From: Rutidosis leptorrhynchoides
Lineage: Eukaryota; Streptophyta; Magnoliopsida; Asterales; Asteraceae
DNA length: 64,000 nucleotides
Assembly (NCBI RefSeq): GCF_046630445.1
Contig: NC_092333.1
Location: forward strand, 712,395,001 to 712,459,000
Direction: 5' to 3'
Program-made: the position numbers and the translations under genes
Part shown: one piece after another, positions 51,730 through 62,930 of the stretch
How the letters are laid out: every line of letters starts with the position of its first letter
Position numbering within the stretch: the first letter of the stretch is position 1
The notes under the pieces: model-generated
The model's input: the letters and a program-made list of their open reading frames with translations, nothing else
Databases searched by the model: none
Told to the model about the DNA's origin: nothing

Positions 51730-52287
51730 CTATGGTGCGTTTGACGTTGATGCTCGTGGAACAGATTGTGAAGTTGAGGTTTGCGATGCGGATGTTGTTG
51801 GTGGTGGTAATGGTACTGTTGGTGTTGTTGTCGGTGGTACTGTTGATGCCGGTGATGCTGCTGGTGCTTGTAACCTTTGCACCATATTCTCCAAAGCCAC
51901 TACCCGAGCGTGAAGCTCGTTGACTTCTTCTACTACACCGGGATGATTGGAGGTTAGGATGAGTGGATGAATAAGATCCAGAATTTGAGAGAGTATATGA
52001 TCATGACGAGATATTCTGGAGATGAGAGAGAAAATGGTATTACGAACAGGTTCGCCGGTAAGTGCTTCAGGTTCTTCGCCAAGAGGGCAATGTGGTGGAT
52101 GAAAGGGATCGCCTTCTTCTTGTCTCCAATAATTAAGTAGGCTACGAACCCATCCCCAATTCATCCAGAATAGATGATGGCTAATTAGTTGATCCATTCC
52201 GGTTACACTTTCTTCAGAGTTCAGGTGAATATCCATATCAGAATAGCTGTCAGAGTTTAAAGAATTTGAACTAGATACGGGATCCAT
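51730..52287 (-). CDS. gag-like ORF of the minus-strand gypsy element
   Basis: This 185-codon frame starts MDPVSSSNSLNSDSYSDMD about 370 bp after the primer-binding site. The middle (residues ~95-140) has a coiled-coil-like stretch (VVEEVNELHARVVALENMVQ) followed by a T/P/S-rich tail. N-terminal gag segments of the gypsy elements in this group look similar (Ser/Asp start, later short coiled coil). It appears uninterrupted but lacks the usual capsid and knuckle regions, so it is a partial gag. Treated as a part of a non-autonomous element. Confidence 0.65.
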   Translation of the reverse strand: MDPVSSSNSLNSDSYSDMDIHLNSEESVTGMDQLISHHLFWMNWGWVRSLLNYWRQEEGDPFHPPHCPLGEEPEALTGEPVRNTIFSLISRISRHDHILSQILDLIHPLILTSNHPGVVEEVNELHARVVALENMVQRLQAPAASPASTVPPTTTPTVPLPPPTTSASQTSTSQSVPRASTSNAP

Positions 52288-52661
52288 CTTGTATAATTAG
52301 GGAGATGATTTTTTTTTATATGAATTAGATTATAGAATTTAGTTTGGTATTCTTCAATACATAATTTACATATGTATATATAATACCAAATTCCATAAAT
52401 CACGGAGAAATTTTCGGAAGATGTCAGGAAAAGTTTATAGTAACAGATACGCTAAGATGTGAATTTTTGTCTATACACTATTTATGCAATAAATGCAGGA
52501 AAACGTGTCTATACTTAAGAATGATAAGCATGTAATTTCCGACAAGAAATGATAAGCAAAACTTTTAACATGCAGACACGGTCGAAGTCCAGACTTACTA
52601 ATGCATCTTAACAACTATTAGTTAGACACATTCATGCAAGACCTGGTTCGCTAGGACCAAT

Positions 52662-52673
52662 CCTCTGATACCA
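52662..52673 (-). other. primer-binding site (initiator tRNA-Met type)
   Basis: TGGTATCAGAGG on the minus strand, two bases after the 5' LTR end at 52676, fits the initiator-Met tRNA complement. Confidence 0.85.
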
Positions 52674-52675
52674 AC

Positions 52676-54369
52676 TGTGACGATTGCTCCAAATCCATAT
52701 GGACGAACACGTCATTCATCGATTTCATTGCGAGGTATTGACCTCTATATGATACGTTTTGTAAACATTGCATTCTTTTGAAAAGGCACACCATCAATGA
52801 ATATTTAAATCAAAGATTCTCGACATCTGATGATTTCTATATATAGACAATCACCGTAAATAATAGTTTACAATAGTAATTCCGTTGACAATGCAGTCAA
52901 AATAAAATACATGGTGATGATTTTGTGAATGCAACGTTTTCTTGAATAAAGTATGCAAGACTCCATGCACATAGTTTGTATAACATGTAAGCAAACAGTG
53001 GAAGACTTCTAGAGAACCTGAGAATAAACATGCTAACAAGTGTCAACACAAAGGTTGGTGAGTTCATAGTTTTAGTGTTTCGCATAATCTGTATATAAAA
53101 GTGGATCACAAGATTTCAGTTGTTTCATCCAGAAACATTTATCAATAGATTCTACATAACAGAGCACCCTGGTAACTAAGCTTTAACGTTATAATGATAA
53201 ATACCCCATTCGTTTTAATACACGCAAACCAACGTGTCCAAAACTCAAATAACACACGTCCGTTAAAAGGCTAGCGCTCTAGCTCAGACGGGGATGTCAA
53301 GCCCTATGGATCTATATACTGTTATTCGCGCCCACCAGTCCATATCCTATGTACTTGCAGCTACTAGTTACCAAAGCTAAGGGATTTTCGGTTCAAACTC
53401 AGTGTAGAATTTAGTATGTACTTGTATCCATTGCGTTTAAAATAAATTGCATGTATTCTCAGCCCAAAAATATATATTGCAAAAGCAATTAAAAAGGGAG
53501 CAATGAAACTCACCTTAGAAGCATATGAAGTTGTTCACCAAAATGTGACCGAAACTTGGATTACCAATTAATCGTAGATCTCAACCTAGAGAACATATAT
53601 TGGTCAATAAATGTCTATCAAGCTAGGTCAAGTCATAGTGTATCACAATCCTAATGCTCGAGATCGACATATAATAGTTATCCAAAGTCGTTTCAAAAAG
53701 TCAATTTTGACAATAGTTCAACAAAACGAGACGTGCCTTATATAAGGATTCATTTACTCGGTTAGTAATATTTAAAAGTTCACTTTATCAATCTCGTAAA
53801 TAAGTTGTTTAAATCTTAATTGCAGATTCAAAAGCAATTTCAATTAACGTCAATCATAATTCAGTTGATCATATCTTTTAATCCGTTCATCGAAATATTC
53901 GATATCTAAATGAAAAGTTATTGATTTTTCGCCAGCTTTCCAAAAACATGTATATCATATACCTTTTACCAGTAATATATTTATTTAATTAGTGATTCAT
54001 TATAAACTGTTTAACGACGAAATTTAGCATACAAGCATATATAAATATATATACTCGAGCACTAGACATGGATACATAATTAATATATAAAAGATAAGAT
54101 ATGAGTGCTTACGTATCAGTATTGAGATTCAATATTGTAGGAAAGTACGTAGACGTAACGGAGATGATAAACACTAGGTTTGATTCACAAATATACCCCC
54201 GAACATTACTCATAACCTCCTTGGCAATAACCCATAATTTTCTTAGCTCTATCCCGCTTGAAAACCATTTTGAAAATGACACGCTCATAACCTCGTCATA
54301 GTATTTTATGTATAATACTAATTAATAATATTAATAATAATAAGATTAATAATAATATTAATCTTAATC

Positions 54370-54459
<90 letters not shown>

Positions 54460-55532
54460 ATAAATACGGAGTAATATATGATTAGAGAAACTGAGCCAAA
54501 AGTAGAGCAATTTATAGAACCTTTTCTGAAAAAGTACCCCATGCGATCGCATGGGATTTGTGCTTCAAGGCCATGCGATCGCATGACCCTCTGATCCAGC
54601 TCACAAACTTTTAACTTTTTGTTTGTCGATATAATTTTATATAATATATTTAATTTATATAATTAATTATATATTATATTAAATTCACATGCATAGTTGA
54701 CTTGTAATTTTTGTTCCGATAAGTCGTACGTCATCACTCGACTTATGTCCCGATTTCGGTTTTTCAAATATCCTTTCGTACGCTGAAAAAACTTGTATTT
54801 TACATTTCGTGTCACGTACCTTTGTCAAAATATAGCCTTAAATTATCCCTAAACTATACCACTCAAAGTATATCTTAAACTTTCGAGTATTTTGATCATT
54901 TACTTCTATAAATCATTGTCTCGCTATTTGTTAATATATATATATAATAACAATTCATTTTTATGACCAAGTTAATATTATATTTTATCGTATTGTTAAA
55001 TATATATTTTCGATATTAATAAACACGTTTTAAAATACATATCGCTAGTTATTCATATATCTAATTCCAACAGTTGATATTCCTTATTATTGTATGTGTC
55101 TAAATTACGTTATTTAAACAAACACTTTACCATTTATTTCGAATACCGTTAAGAATGAATGATTTCCCAAATCAACATGGACTTTACAACAGAGACCCGT
55201 AATAATATCATAATCCTTAAGGGACTCAATAATTATCTTTTAATTCAATCGTTTGGCATAATCTTTTAACTCTGTATCTGAATATATCAATCAGATAATC
55301 AAACCAATAAGTTTAATGCACAATATCATATACTCAACACTTTGTTACGTTTTCAAGTTATGGTATATATATGTATCTATTTACCTATAATTGTTCGTGA
55401 ATCGTTGAGAACAATCTAAAGGTAATTGAATAGTTCAAAAATTTTGAGATTCAACTTTACAGACTTTGCTTATCGTGTCGGAAATGTTAAAGATTAAGTT
55501 TAAATTTGGTCAAAAATTTTCGGGTCATCACA
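52676..55532 (-). repeat. 5' LTR of the minus-strand gypsy element
   Basis: Collinear with 46091-48954, with the same palindromes (54538-54586), TATA and (AAT)n tract (54372-54452). Differences are few and scattered, consistent with a recent insertion. Confidence 0.9.
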
Positions 55533-55537
55533 CTATA

Positions 55538-56876
55538 TAATAAAGTATAATGCTTATAATGTAAGTTAATAACAATACATTATTAATAAACACTTATTTT
55601 ATAACTATACTAATTTAATAATAATAACTTATAGTATATAATATAAGATAATCAAATTGTTAATACATTAATAAATATAATATAACATATAAACCTAAAG
55701 TGAAGGTTAATCAAAGATAATGTACAATTCATGTGAACTTCATCGCTACTCACGGTCGTAAGTGAATGATGTCTAGGTTGCCATTTATGGGTAAGCTTGT
55801 GGATCTCGAATACCATGACTTAGATTCTGGTCAAGAGTCCTGGGCCCCCGGTTACATCTGGTCATTCCTGACTTATTTGATAGCAACGAAGTTTGAGTAA
55901 AGTTATACAACGTCTTGCTAAAGATTAACCCGAACTTTCTAAAATTGAAAAATTACTATAAGTGGAAACTTTCCATAAATAGTAACCTTCCGAAAATGGA
56001 AATTCTTTAGTGAACCATTACTATCAATATAGTACTATATACTATTGTCTGTTAGGCAATGTCTGATCATACGTTTTATCTCTAGGTTGAGATCTCGGTC
56101 ACGTCCTTCCGTTCAATTCTTTCGTGGAATACTCTTTTGTGCTACTAAGGTGATTTTCATAGCCCCACTTTTATTGTTTACTTAACTATTTATAACTTTT
56201 GGGGTGAGACACATGCTTGCTTTATAACTGTTTTACACTTAGACACAAGTACTAAATTGTTAACTATGCTGTCATGCTTTGATTCATGCTAAATCCCTAC
56301 CGTAATATCGTCAATTGCTACGTTTAAATGCAAACTTAATTATTGTGAGTAGGCCTATTGAGAGTAACGTCTCTAACCATTCGACCGTTGGTCTTTGGTT
56401 ACATAATAATGATTCCACGACACTGACAGTACAAGGTGTCATAGGGTAAACTTGTTTAGTAGCGATATTACAAAATGTAGCAACACTTTTAGATTGATAT
56501 TTCTATATCAATCAACTTTAAACTAAATCTTGTGGTCTAAAACTTTGGATATTATTTATAAACATGTGAATTTCACTCAACCTTTTTGGTTGACACTTTA
56601 AGCATGTTTTGTCTCAGGTGATGATTGAGCTAGTTGTTTGCAACTTTGTGATGATAGATTTGATGCTTGCATGGATTCCACATCGCATATTATATTTTAG
56701 TTCATAAACATTTATTTTACGTTTTAATAATAATGTAAACATGTATTACTGCTTCCGCTGTTTTATTAACAAAGGTTTTATTTAAAAAGTCTCATATAGA
56801 GTCGTTCTCGTTTATACAACTGTGTTATGATATGATTGGTCACAATTACCCCTGGTCCATTTTGGGGGGTGTGACA
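55538..56876 (+). repeat. 5' LTR, right part, of the element in the transposase gene
   Basis: It continues the LTR begun at 44660 and ends GGGGGGTGTGACA at 56876, directly before the primer-binding site. The last ~760 bp is repeated at 59152-59918. Confidence 0.8.
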
Positions 56877-56879
56877 GAT

Positions 56880-56891
56880 TGGTATCAGAGC
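56880..56891 (+). other. primer-binding site (initiator tRNA-Met)
   Basis: TGGTATCAGAGC follows the LTR end after three bases and is an exact match to the standard plant initiator-Met primer site. Confidence 0.9.
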
Positions 56892-58832
56892 AGGATGTTG
56901 TAGAGAACCAGGATTGCATTTTAAGTGTGCCTTATACAATTAGGTACCTTAGCAATGTAGGACTACAACTTCCTTTGACTATAGTGCCTTTAATTGTTGC
57001 CTTTAATTGTTAAATGCTACACTATACTTTAGAAAATTTACTTATCTTAGAATGCCAAGCCAATCTAAGAACTCTGTTCACTTTTCTAAGTACTATCCAA
57101 TTACGCCACCGCGTTTAAATGTGACACTATGATTTCTGAAATTCTTGACATTCCTAAGTCATCTATCATGGTTTGTGTATTACATATGTATTACATGAAA
57201 TATTATCCATGAATTTTGAAACTCCTATATTTGTTACTATTCATACTCAAACGTATATAACTCCCTGTTATATCACGTACCTATATGCCTTATGCCTTTA
57301 TGCATCGGTTTGCGAACCAGAAAATGTCATTGAGTTATCGAGAATCTCAAAGACATTATAATGTCATCACTATTCATATTCATTACTTTCTTTGCTTTCT
57401 TGTTGTTTTGATCATTGAATTTTCCTGACGGATGACGTCTACGAAACTATAGAATAGAAAGCGTTTGGATTACTGATTTAAAGGATCCTATAGCTCAAGC
57501 CCCTAGACCTGAATAGGACATTACGAATTGAAAATCTTTAATCAAAAGATTATCAGATTACATACTTATCATCTACACACGTCATACTACCATTATTAGA
57601 GTATAGACACATCATATCTTATTATATCTTATCGTATCTATCCCAATAATCTTTGTCTAACACTTTTCCTAAATTTCCTCCGTAAATTACGGAAATCTTT
57701 TTGCTACATATACATATTCAAGGAGATGAATATATCATCCAGTATTCAACACTAATCTCATATCAAATCTGTAACGACCCGTCAAAATCGCTATTGACGC
57801 GGCACGTTAATCATTGATTCCACAGTGAGGTTTTGACCTCTATATGATACGTTTTGATAAAATATTGCATTCATTAAAATAAGTGACTTTCTAAACATAG
57901 AAAGTTATAAACATGTGGGCAAGTGCTTAGGTATAAGCAAAACCCCGAAATACATAAGTCTTTAATTTACAGGTTGACATCACAGTCCAATTATTTATTA
58001 CACAACGCAGTTTTATTTTGAATGCAATAAACTTTGTACAAAGCATGAGAGACTCCATGCAGGCAACAAGCACATCACAGCGGAAGCATTCTAAGGACCT
58101 GAGAATAAAACATGCTAAAAAGTCAACACAAATGTTGGTGAGTTATAGGTTTAATTGCTCGAGTCATAAACATATATAAAGATAGACCACAAGATTTCAT
58201 CAAAAGTTTATCAATAGATTCTACGTAACAGAGCACCCTGGTAACTAAACTTAACGCTATAGTGATAATTACCCATTCGTTTTAATACACGCAAACCAAC
58301 GTGTCTTAAACTCAAATAACATACGTCCGTTAAAAGGCTAGCGCTCTAGCTCGGACGGGGATGTCAAGCCCTATGGATCCATATACAATTATTCGCGCCC
58401 ACCAATTCATATCCTATGTACTGGCAGCTACTAGTTACCAAAGCTAAGGGATTTTCGGTTTAACTCAGTGTAGAATTTTGTATGTACTTGTGTCTTATTG
58501 CGTTTAAAATAAATTGCATGTATTCTCAGCCCAAAAATATTTAAAGTATTTAAAAAGGGAGACTATAAACTCACAGTTCAATATTGCGATTCAATATTGT
58601 AGGCAAATTGCGTAGACGTAATGATGGTAGATGACTGTATGGTTGGCCTTGGATTCAAGAACAATACCCCGAATAATACCCAATATTTCCTTAGCTTAAA
58701 GCAGTTTGAAACCCGAATTAAAAACACCCTCGTGTATACCTTATTATTATTAAACTTAAATTTAAAATTAAAATTATAATATAAATATAAATATTGAGAG
58801 ATAAATGTGAAAAAATTTCGTCGAACAAACTG

Positions 58833-58912
58833 CGTATTTATATTACTTTTCGATTTACTGTAGCTCATGCGATCGCATGAGTTTTCAGTGTTTTTGCCAT
58901 GCGATCGCATGG
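58833..58912 (-). promoter_or_regulatory. paired ATGCGATCGCAT boxes and TATA in the truncated LTR
   Basis: CTCATGCGATCGCATGAG and GCCATGCGATCGCATGGC are followed on the minus strand by AATATAAATAC (58833-58843). This is the same layout as the related family, despite divergence elsewhere. Confidence 0.5.
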
Positions 58913-58954
58913 CCGCCTTTTCCGTTTTTGTTTGCTAGTTCGTCGACATCAAAT

Positions 58955-59147
58955 AGTGTTCACTGTAGCAAATAGTGTACTGTAGCAAATAGTGTTTACT
59001 GTAGCAAATAGTGTTTAATGTAGCAAATCACTGTAGCAAAGTCGTTTTCACTGTAGCACTGTAGCAAAATACGGTTTCACTGTAGCAAATAGTGTTTTAC
59101 TGTAGCAAAGTAATTTTTACTGTAGCAACTAGGGTTTTACTGTAGGA
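58955..59147 (-). repeat. CTGTAGCAAA cluster (about 11 copies, ~19-20 bp spacing)
   Basis: Copies read ACTGTAGCAAATAGTGTTT with variation. On the LTR's own strand this is TTTGCTACAGT, the same motif and LTR position as in the solo LTR at 11903-12005. Confidence 0.8.
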
Positions 59148-59151
59148 AAGT

Positions 59152-59918
59152 CGTTCAATTCTTTCGTGGAATACTCTTTTGTGCTACTAAGGTGATTTTC
59201 ATAGCCCCACTTTTATTGTTTACTTAACTATTTATAACTTTTGGGGTGAGACACATGCTTGCTTTATAACTGTTTTACACTTAGACACAAGTACTAAATT
59301 GTTAACTATGCTGTCATGCTTTGATTCATGCTAAATCCCTACCGTAATATCGTCAATTGCTACGTTTAAATGCAAACTTAATTATTGTGAGTATGCCTAT
59401 TGAGAGTAACGTCTCTAACCATTCGACCGTTGGTCTTTGGTTACATAATAATGATTCCACGACACTGACAGTACAAGGTGTCATAGGGTAAACTTGTTTA
59501 GTAGCGATATTACAAAATGCAGCAACACTTTTAGATTGATATTTCTATATCAATCAACTTTAAACTAAATCTTGTGGTCTAAAACTTTGGATATTATTTA
59601 TAAACCTGTGAATTTCACTCAACCTTTTTGGTTGACACTTTAAGCATGTTTTGTCTCAGGTGATGATTGAGCTAGCTGTTTGCAACTTTGTGATGATAGA
59701 TTTGATGCTTGCAAGGATTCCACATCGCATATTATATTTTAGTTCATAAACATTTATTTTACGTTTTAATAATAATGTAAACATGTATTACTGCTTCCGC
59801 TGTTTTATTAACAAAGGTTTTATTTAAAAAGTCTCATATAGAGTCGTTCTCGTTTATACAACTGTGTTATGATATGATTGGTCACAATTACCCCTGGTCC
59901 ATTTTGGGGGGTGTGACA
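59152..59918 (+). repeat. 3' LTR fragment of the element in the transposase gene
   Basis: It repeats 56110-56876 with about five differences and ends at the ACATG duplication. It marks the outer right boundary of the insertion. Confidence 0.88.
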
Positions 59919-59923
59919 ACATG

Positions 59924-60381
59924 TAATGGCAGTAGCAAGGTATTTTGTCCTACGTAACGTTACTACACACGTTCAGAAGTATTTCCACACTGAAACGTAC
60001 AAGTCGGCATATATGGAAGATATTAACCCGCTAGATCATATTTCTGAATGGATAGATCCAGGACACCTACAAACCGTCCTACCGCCATTGGTTACAAAGC
60101 GACAATCGGGTAGACCGAAGAGTACTGCTCGTATACCGTCCCAAGGAGAGGACAAAGACAATTTCAAATCTAAAAGAAAATGCAGTCGTTGCTTGGAATA
60201 TGGACATACTAGATCAACTTGCACCGCACATTATGATCTTTCTGAAGGTAAACAAAAGTCCAAGTGTAACTCAAAAACAAAGGCAAAGCCGAAGGGGTTG
60301 GTAAAGGGCAAGGGTAAAGGAAAACGTGAAGACTCATGCTCAACACAATTTGGCTCCACTTACAAATTGAGTGATGATTAG
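59924..60381 (+). pseudogene. MULE transposase, 3' exon part (zinc knuckle C-terminus)
   Basis: It continues directly from the SWIM finger at 44659: the codons run on in frame as Val, then MAVARYFVLRNVTTHVQKYFH. The rest contains the usual MULE tail (YKSAYMEDINPL, ISEWIDPG, LPPLV) and a CCHC zinc knuckle (CSRCLEYGHTRSTC). It ends in a lysine-rich C-terminus (KGKGKGKRED) at a TAG. The segment has no stops of its own; the breaks of the gene are all in the 5' part and at the LTR insertion. Confidence 0.9.
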
Positions 60382-60649
60382 CTTCTTCTTTGTGTTTTAA
60401 ATGTGTTTAACTGCCATGGATGATAGGTATGTGTGTTCGTATGTTTTCTAGCCGTTTAACTGTCGTGTATGTGTTGTGTCTGTAACTTGTGTTATTTGTT
60501 GTGTAATCAATAAATGTAGTATGAGATAATATATAATATTTGTTGTTCAAATTAAAGTTTATTTCACTAAATTGGATGGCAGACTACATTGGAACTCATG
60601 AAAAATCTTATCTGATATATCTTATCCAATAGTAGTATGAGTTATGCTT

Positions 60650-60866
60650 AGTCGACCCACTAATCGGTCGCCTACAACGCAAGGATGGTCGACTAGGGTT
60701 AGTCGACCCACTTATGGCTAACAAGTCGGTCGACCTTGAAGTCGACCACATCATTGAAGTAGTCGACCAACATCAATGAAGAATGTTGGTCGACTACCTT
60801 GAAAACTAATGTGGTCGACCGGGTAAAGGGGTAGTCGACCCAAATTGTGGTCGACCTAATGGTGTA
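60650..60866. repeat. right subterminal GTCGAC array of the MULE
   Basis: Ten exact GTCGAC cores (and one variant) in ~215 bp, running into the right TIR. Orientation mirrors the left array. Confidence 0.85.
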
Positions 60867-60940
60867 AATAGACAATTTTTTTCCCGAAAGTGTATTTTGG
60901 AAGAAAAGTTTTTAAAAAAGTGTATTTGGGCGAATTTCCC
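60811..60940 (-). repeat. right terminal inverted repeat of the MULE
   Basis: Inverse of 37196-37326, starting GGGAAATTCGCCCAAATACAC from the outer end at 60940; the outside is the ATTTTTTAT duplication. Confidence 0.9.
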
Positions 60941-61225
60941 ATTTTTTATTAAATTTTTAGAGATTTTTTCAAGCTTTCGATACAAAGTACATATTATTAT
61001 TATTATTTTTTAATTCCTTTACATAATATTAAGCTTTCAATTCCTTTACATATCTATGGGGAATGACTTTTAAAAATGCTCTATCAAATAACCAGGATCC
61101 AGTTTACCCCTTTAATACCAAAACAAAGTTGTTCTAGAACGATTTTTTATCCCATGACTCGATATATTTCGGTGTTATTTGTGACCCCAATCATCGAAAA
61201 TCCTGGCTCCGCCCCTGCATTCAAA

Positions 61226-62444
61226 GGTGGTAGAATTGCTAATCGAGTAGAGTTTTCATTAATACAATAATGGTTAATCCACTTGGTTTTGATTTATGTT
61301 GTTTTTATTATATAACAAGATATTGTAGTCATGAACTATGATAGTGGAACAACTAACCTACTACTAGAAATAAAAAGATGTAATCTCTCAATATGCAAAA
61401 GTTCGGTTTGAAAGTGAATACTCACTAAATATTAACCATGCATTTTATCACTTTTCAAAAACAGTTCATTAGCTCATTAAAACAATTATACTACGGATTA
61501 ACCAAATATATTCTTTCTTCTTAAGGCTAAAGAGTAAATATTTATCGATTTAAGAAAGAAGGGCTATTAGATGTCACCTAAGTTTCAGGAGACTTGAACC
61601 AACTATCAGAAACTTGTCACAGCATTATGCATTTATCATTTATTACACGTAAAATAAAGGATACAGTGAAAGTAGGTACCTTTCTTTTTAGTTTTGTGGC
61701 GAAGGATCAAAGTAATTAGCACCACCTCTTGCGTACATTTGGACGATCAAGGATCCACGTCTGAAGCATAACAACATTGATTGTTGGTGACAATTGATAA
61801 CCGTGACGTAAGAAGGCATGCCAACTAATCAAAAGTGAAACAATTAAAGTTAACTATATAAAATGCTGTTGAAAATAAATCAGGCTATGTGACCGTAAAC
61901 GAGTTACAAATCATCTGTGTTAGTCTGCTGCACCAAAACGATCATTACATTAACCCAATTACCAAAGTGATCATTGCATCACCCCAATCACAATTCAGTC
62001 AGGAAAAAGACACCAACAGATTATATGCAAAATTGGGAATCTATATTCCGGTTTTATATGCAAAATGTACATAATCGATGAGACTAATCAGTAGTTGCAA
62101 GTGTATAAGATATGGACCTTTTCTGGTACTAACTGTTACTGTAATACCATCATGAACCATCAGTACCATGTGTAAGTGCTTCACTAACAACAAGGCATTA
62201 GCTACAAACTTATAACCATGAGACCATAGGAATGTGTAATCCAGCCAAAGAAACTAAGAATTTAACACAAAGTCATGTAATAATCAATTTTCAATTATTG
62301 CCAAAAAAAAAATAGTTCAACATACAAGCTGCATCATACAATTTTTTTGATAAAAAAACATGATTTTGATTCTCATTTTGCATCTATAGTTTGATCTTTT
62401 AAACTCTTTGTTTCACCCCCTCTCGTATATTTTAATAGTTCCTA
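61226..62444. other. intergenic DNA and 3' flank of the PPR gene, no gene recognised
   Basis: About 1.2 kb without a supported coding region; the 61-residue ORF at 61889 lacks any recognised feature. The first bases are the original host DNA beyond the hAT-like element. Confidence 0.5.
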
Positions 62445-62930
62445 TCACCAATAATCGCCACAAGAGCACTCTCCATCTCTAAAACGATGAAAACGTATAC
62501 GATCCCGAACTAATATCTCTCGTTTATAAACCCTTGAAACGTGTTTCATAAAAGAGTGACAATCTTCACAAGATCGCAAATTCTTGACAATCCGAATAGT
62601 GGCCCCAGGCTCACTTTTTATCAGCCCAAATGAGACTGCAAGCTTCTCACTATGGTGAAGCAATTGTGATGCTTTCTCTTCATCATCTATTTCAAGCAAC
62701 ACCTCTGATAATTTTGGATCATAACCGTTATCTTTTAACGCCTCACCTATTTCATCCAATTTTTTATAAATACTTCCCGCCTCAATGTGACAAGTACTAC
62801 CAGCAGTAAATTCATACATAACACCGTTAACTTCAATCCGACTGTTTCCAGATGGCTTCACAAACCCTTTTTTATTCATTAACTTCCTCATATTCGCTTT
62901 GTTCTTCCATTTGCCATTAGACGCATACAC
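62445..62930 (-). pseudogene. PPR protein of the DYW class, C-terminal part, cut by a copia insertion
   Basis: The 161-codon segment carries the E-motif end (YASNGKWKNKANMRKLM), the PG box (GFVKPSGNSRIEV) and a complete DYW domain. That domain shows the deaminase HxE signature in LLHHSEKLAVSFGL, the CxxC of RSCEDCHSF, and the C-terminal HxnCxC ending GECSCGDYW. DYW-type PPR proteins edit C to U in chloroplast and mitochondrial RNA. The PPR repeats should lie upstream, at higher coordinates, but the frame stops at 62931 where a plus-strand copia LTR begins, so the gene is split inside its E region. The DYW part itself looks undamaged. The missing N-terminal part could lie beyond the copia outside the window. 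Confidence 0.9.

Larger units (their letters stand above)
46091..55532 (-). mobile_element. complete gypsy element, minus strand, non-autonomous type
   Basis: The two LTRs (46091-48954 and 52676-55532, ~2.86 kb each, near-identical by eye) start TGTGATGACCCG and end AATCGTCACA on the minus strand. The perfect 5-bp duplication CTATA (46086-46090 and 55533-55537) flanks them. The internal 3.7 kb has a primer-binding site and a gag-like frame, but I recognise no reverse transcriptase or integrase. It is therefore a recent insertion of a pol-less derivative. The solo LTR at 11608-23855 belongs to the same family. Confidence 0.88.
57770..59151 (-). repeat. truncated gypsy LTR fragment, minus strand
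   Basis: On the minus strand it ends ACGGGTCGTTACA at 57770. It shares the GAGGTTTTGACCTCTATATGA segment and the ATGCGATCGCAT boxes (58864-58881 and 58897-58912) with the TGATGACCC family, but is clearly diverged. The distal part is a CTGTAGCAAA cluster (58955-59147). It stops abruptly at 59151, where the 3' LTR fragment of the surrounding element begins. Confidence 0.7.
44660..59918 (+). mobile_element. gypsy-type LTR element inserted in the transposase gene, itself split
   Basis: It is flanked by the 5-bp duplication ACATG (44655-44659 and 59919-59923), which lies exactly across the MULE codons for His-Val. Its 5' LTR runs 44660-46090 plus 55538-56876, interrupted by the minus-strand gypsy element. 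The primer-binding site is at 56880. A truncated 3' LTR copy lies at 59152-59918. The internal part (56877-57769) has no recognised protein beyond a possible gag start near 57050. A minus-strand LTR fragment occupies 57770-59151. It is a rearranged, non-autonomous fossil that is still young: the LTR overlap differs at about five sites in 767 bp by eye. Confidence 0.8.
37196..60940 (+). mobile_element. Mutator-like element (MULE) with DUF1985-Ulp1 and MuDR transposase genes, split by an LTR element
   Basis: Terminal inverted repeats of ~130 bp begin GGAAAATTCCCCAAAATACAC on the left and GGGAAATTCGCCCAAATACAC on the right (read inward). The perfect 9-bp duplication ATTTTTTAT flanks them (37187-37195 and 60941-60949), as expected for Mutator. 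Removing the LTR insertion (44660-59918 plus one ACATG) leaves ~8.5 kb carrying two plus-strand genes and many GTCGAC repeats in non-coding DNA. The arrangement of transposase plus a DUF1985/Ulp1 gene resembles Arabidopsis Kaonashi and VANDAL MULEs. Both genes carry stops, so this copy is probably inactive. Confidence 0.92.
36914..61217. mobile_element. small hAT-like element (about 550 bp) split by the MULE
   Basis: The ends are exact inverted CAGGGGCGGAGC (36914-36925 and 61206-61217), flanked by the perfect 8-bp duplication CATTCAAA (36906-36913 and 61218-61225). An 8-bp duplication with CAGGG ends fits the hAT superfamily. Without the MULE only ~282 + 268 bp remain, with no coding capacity, so it is a non-autonomous element. 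The MULE inserted near its centre. Confidence 0.8.

Noticed and set aside
44660-59918. 59924-60381 as an independent zinc-knuckle gene
   Set aside because: Its frame continues exactly from the SWIM finger across the ACATG duplication, so it is the transposase C-terminus.
36914-61217. CAGGGGCGGAGC inverted ends taken as the ends of the MULE
   Set aside because: A second, inner pair of ~130-bp inverted repeats with its own 9-bp duplication (37187-37195 and 60941-60949) fits Mutator better. The outer pair with an 8-bp duplication is a separate hAT-like element.
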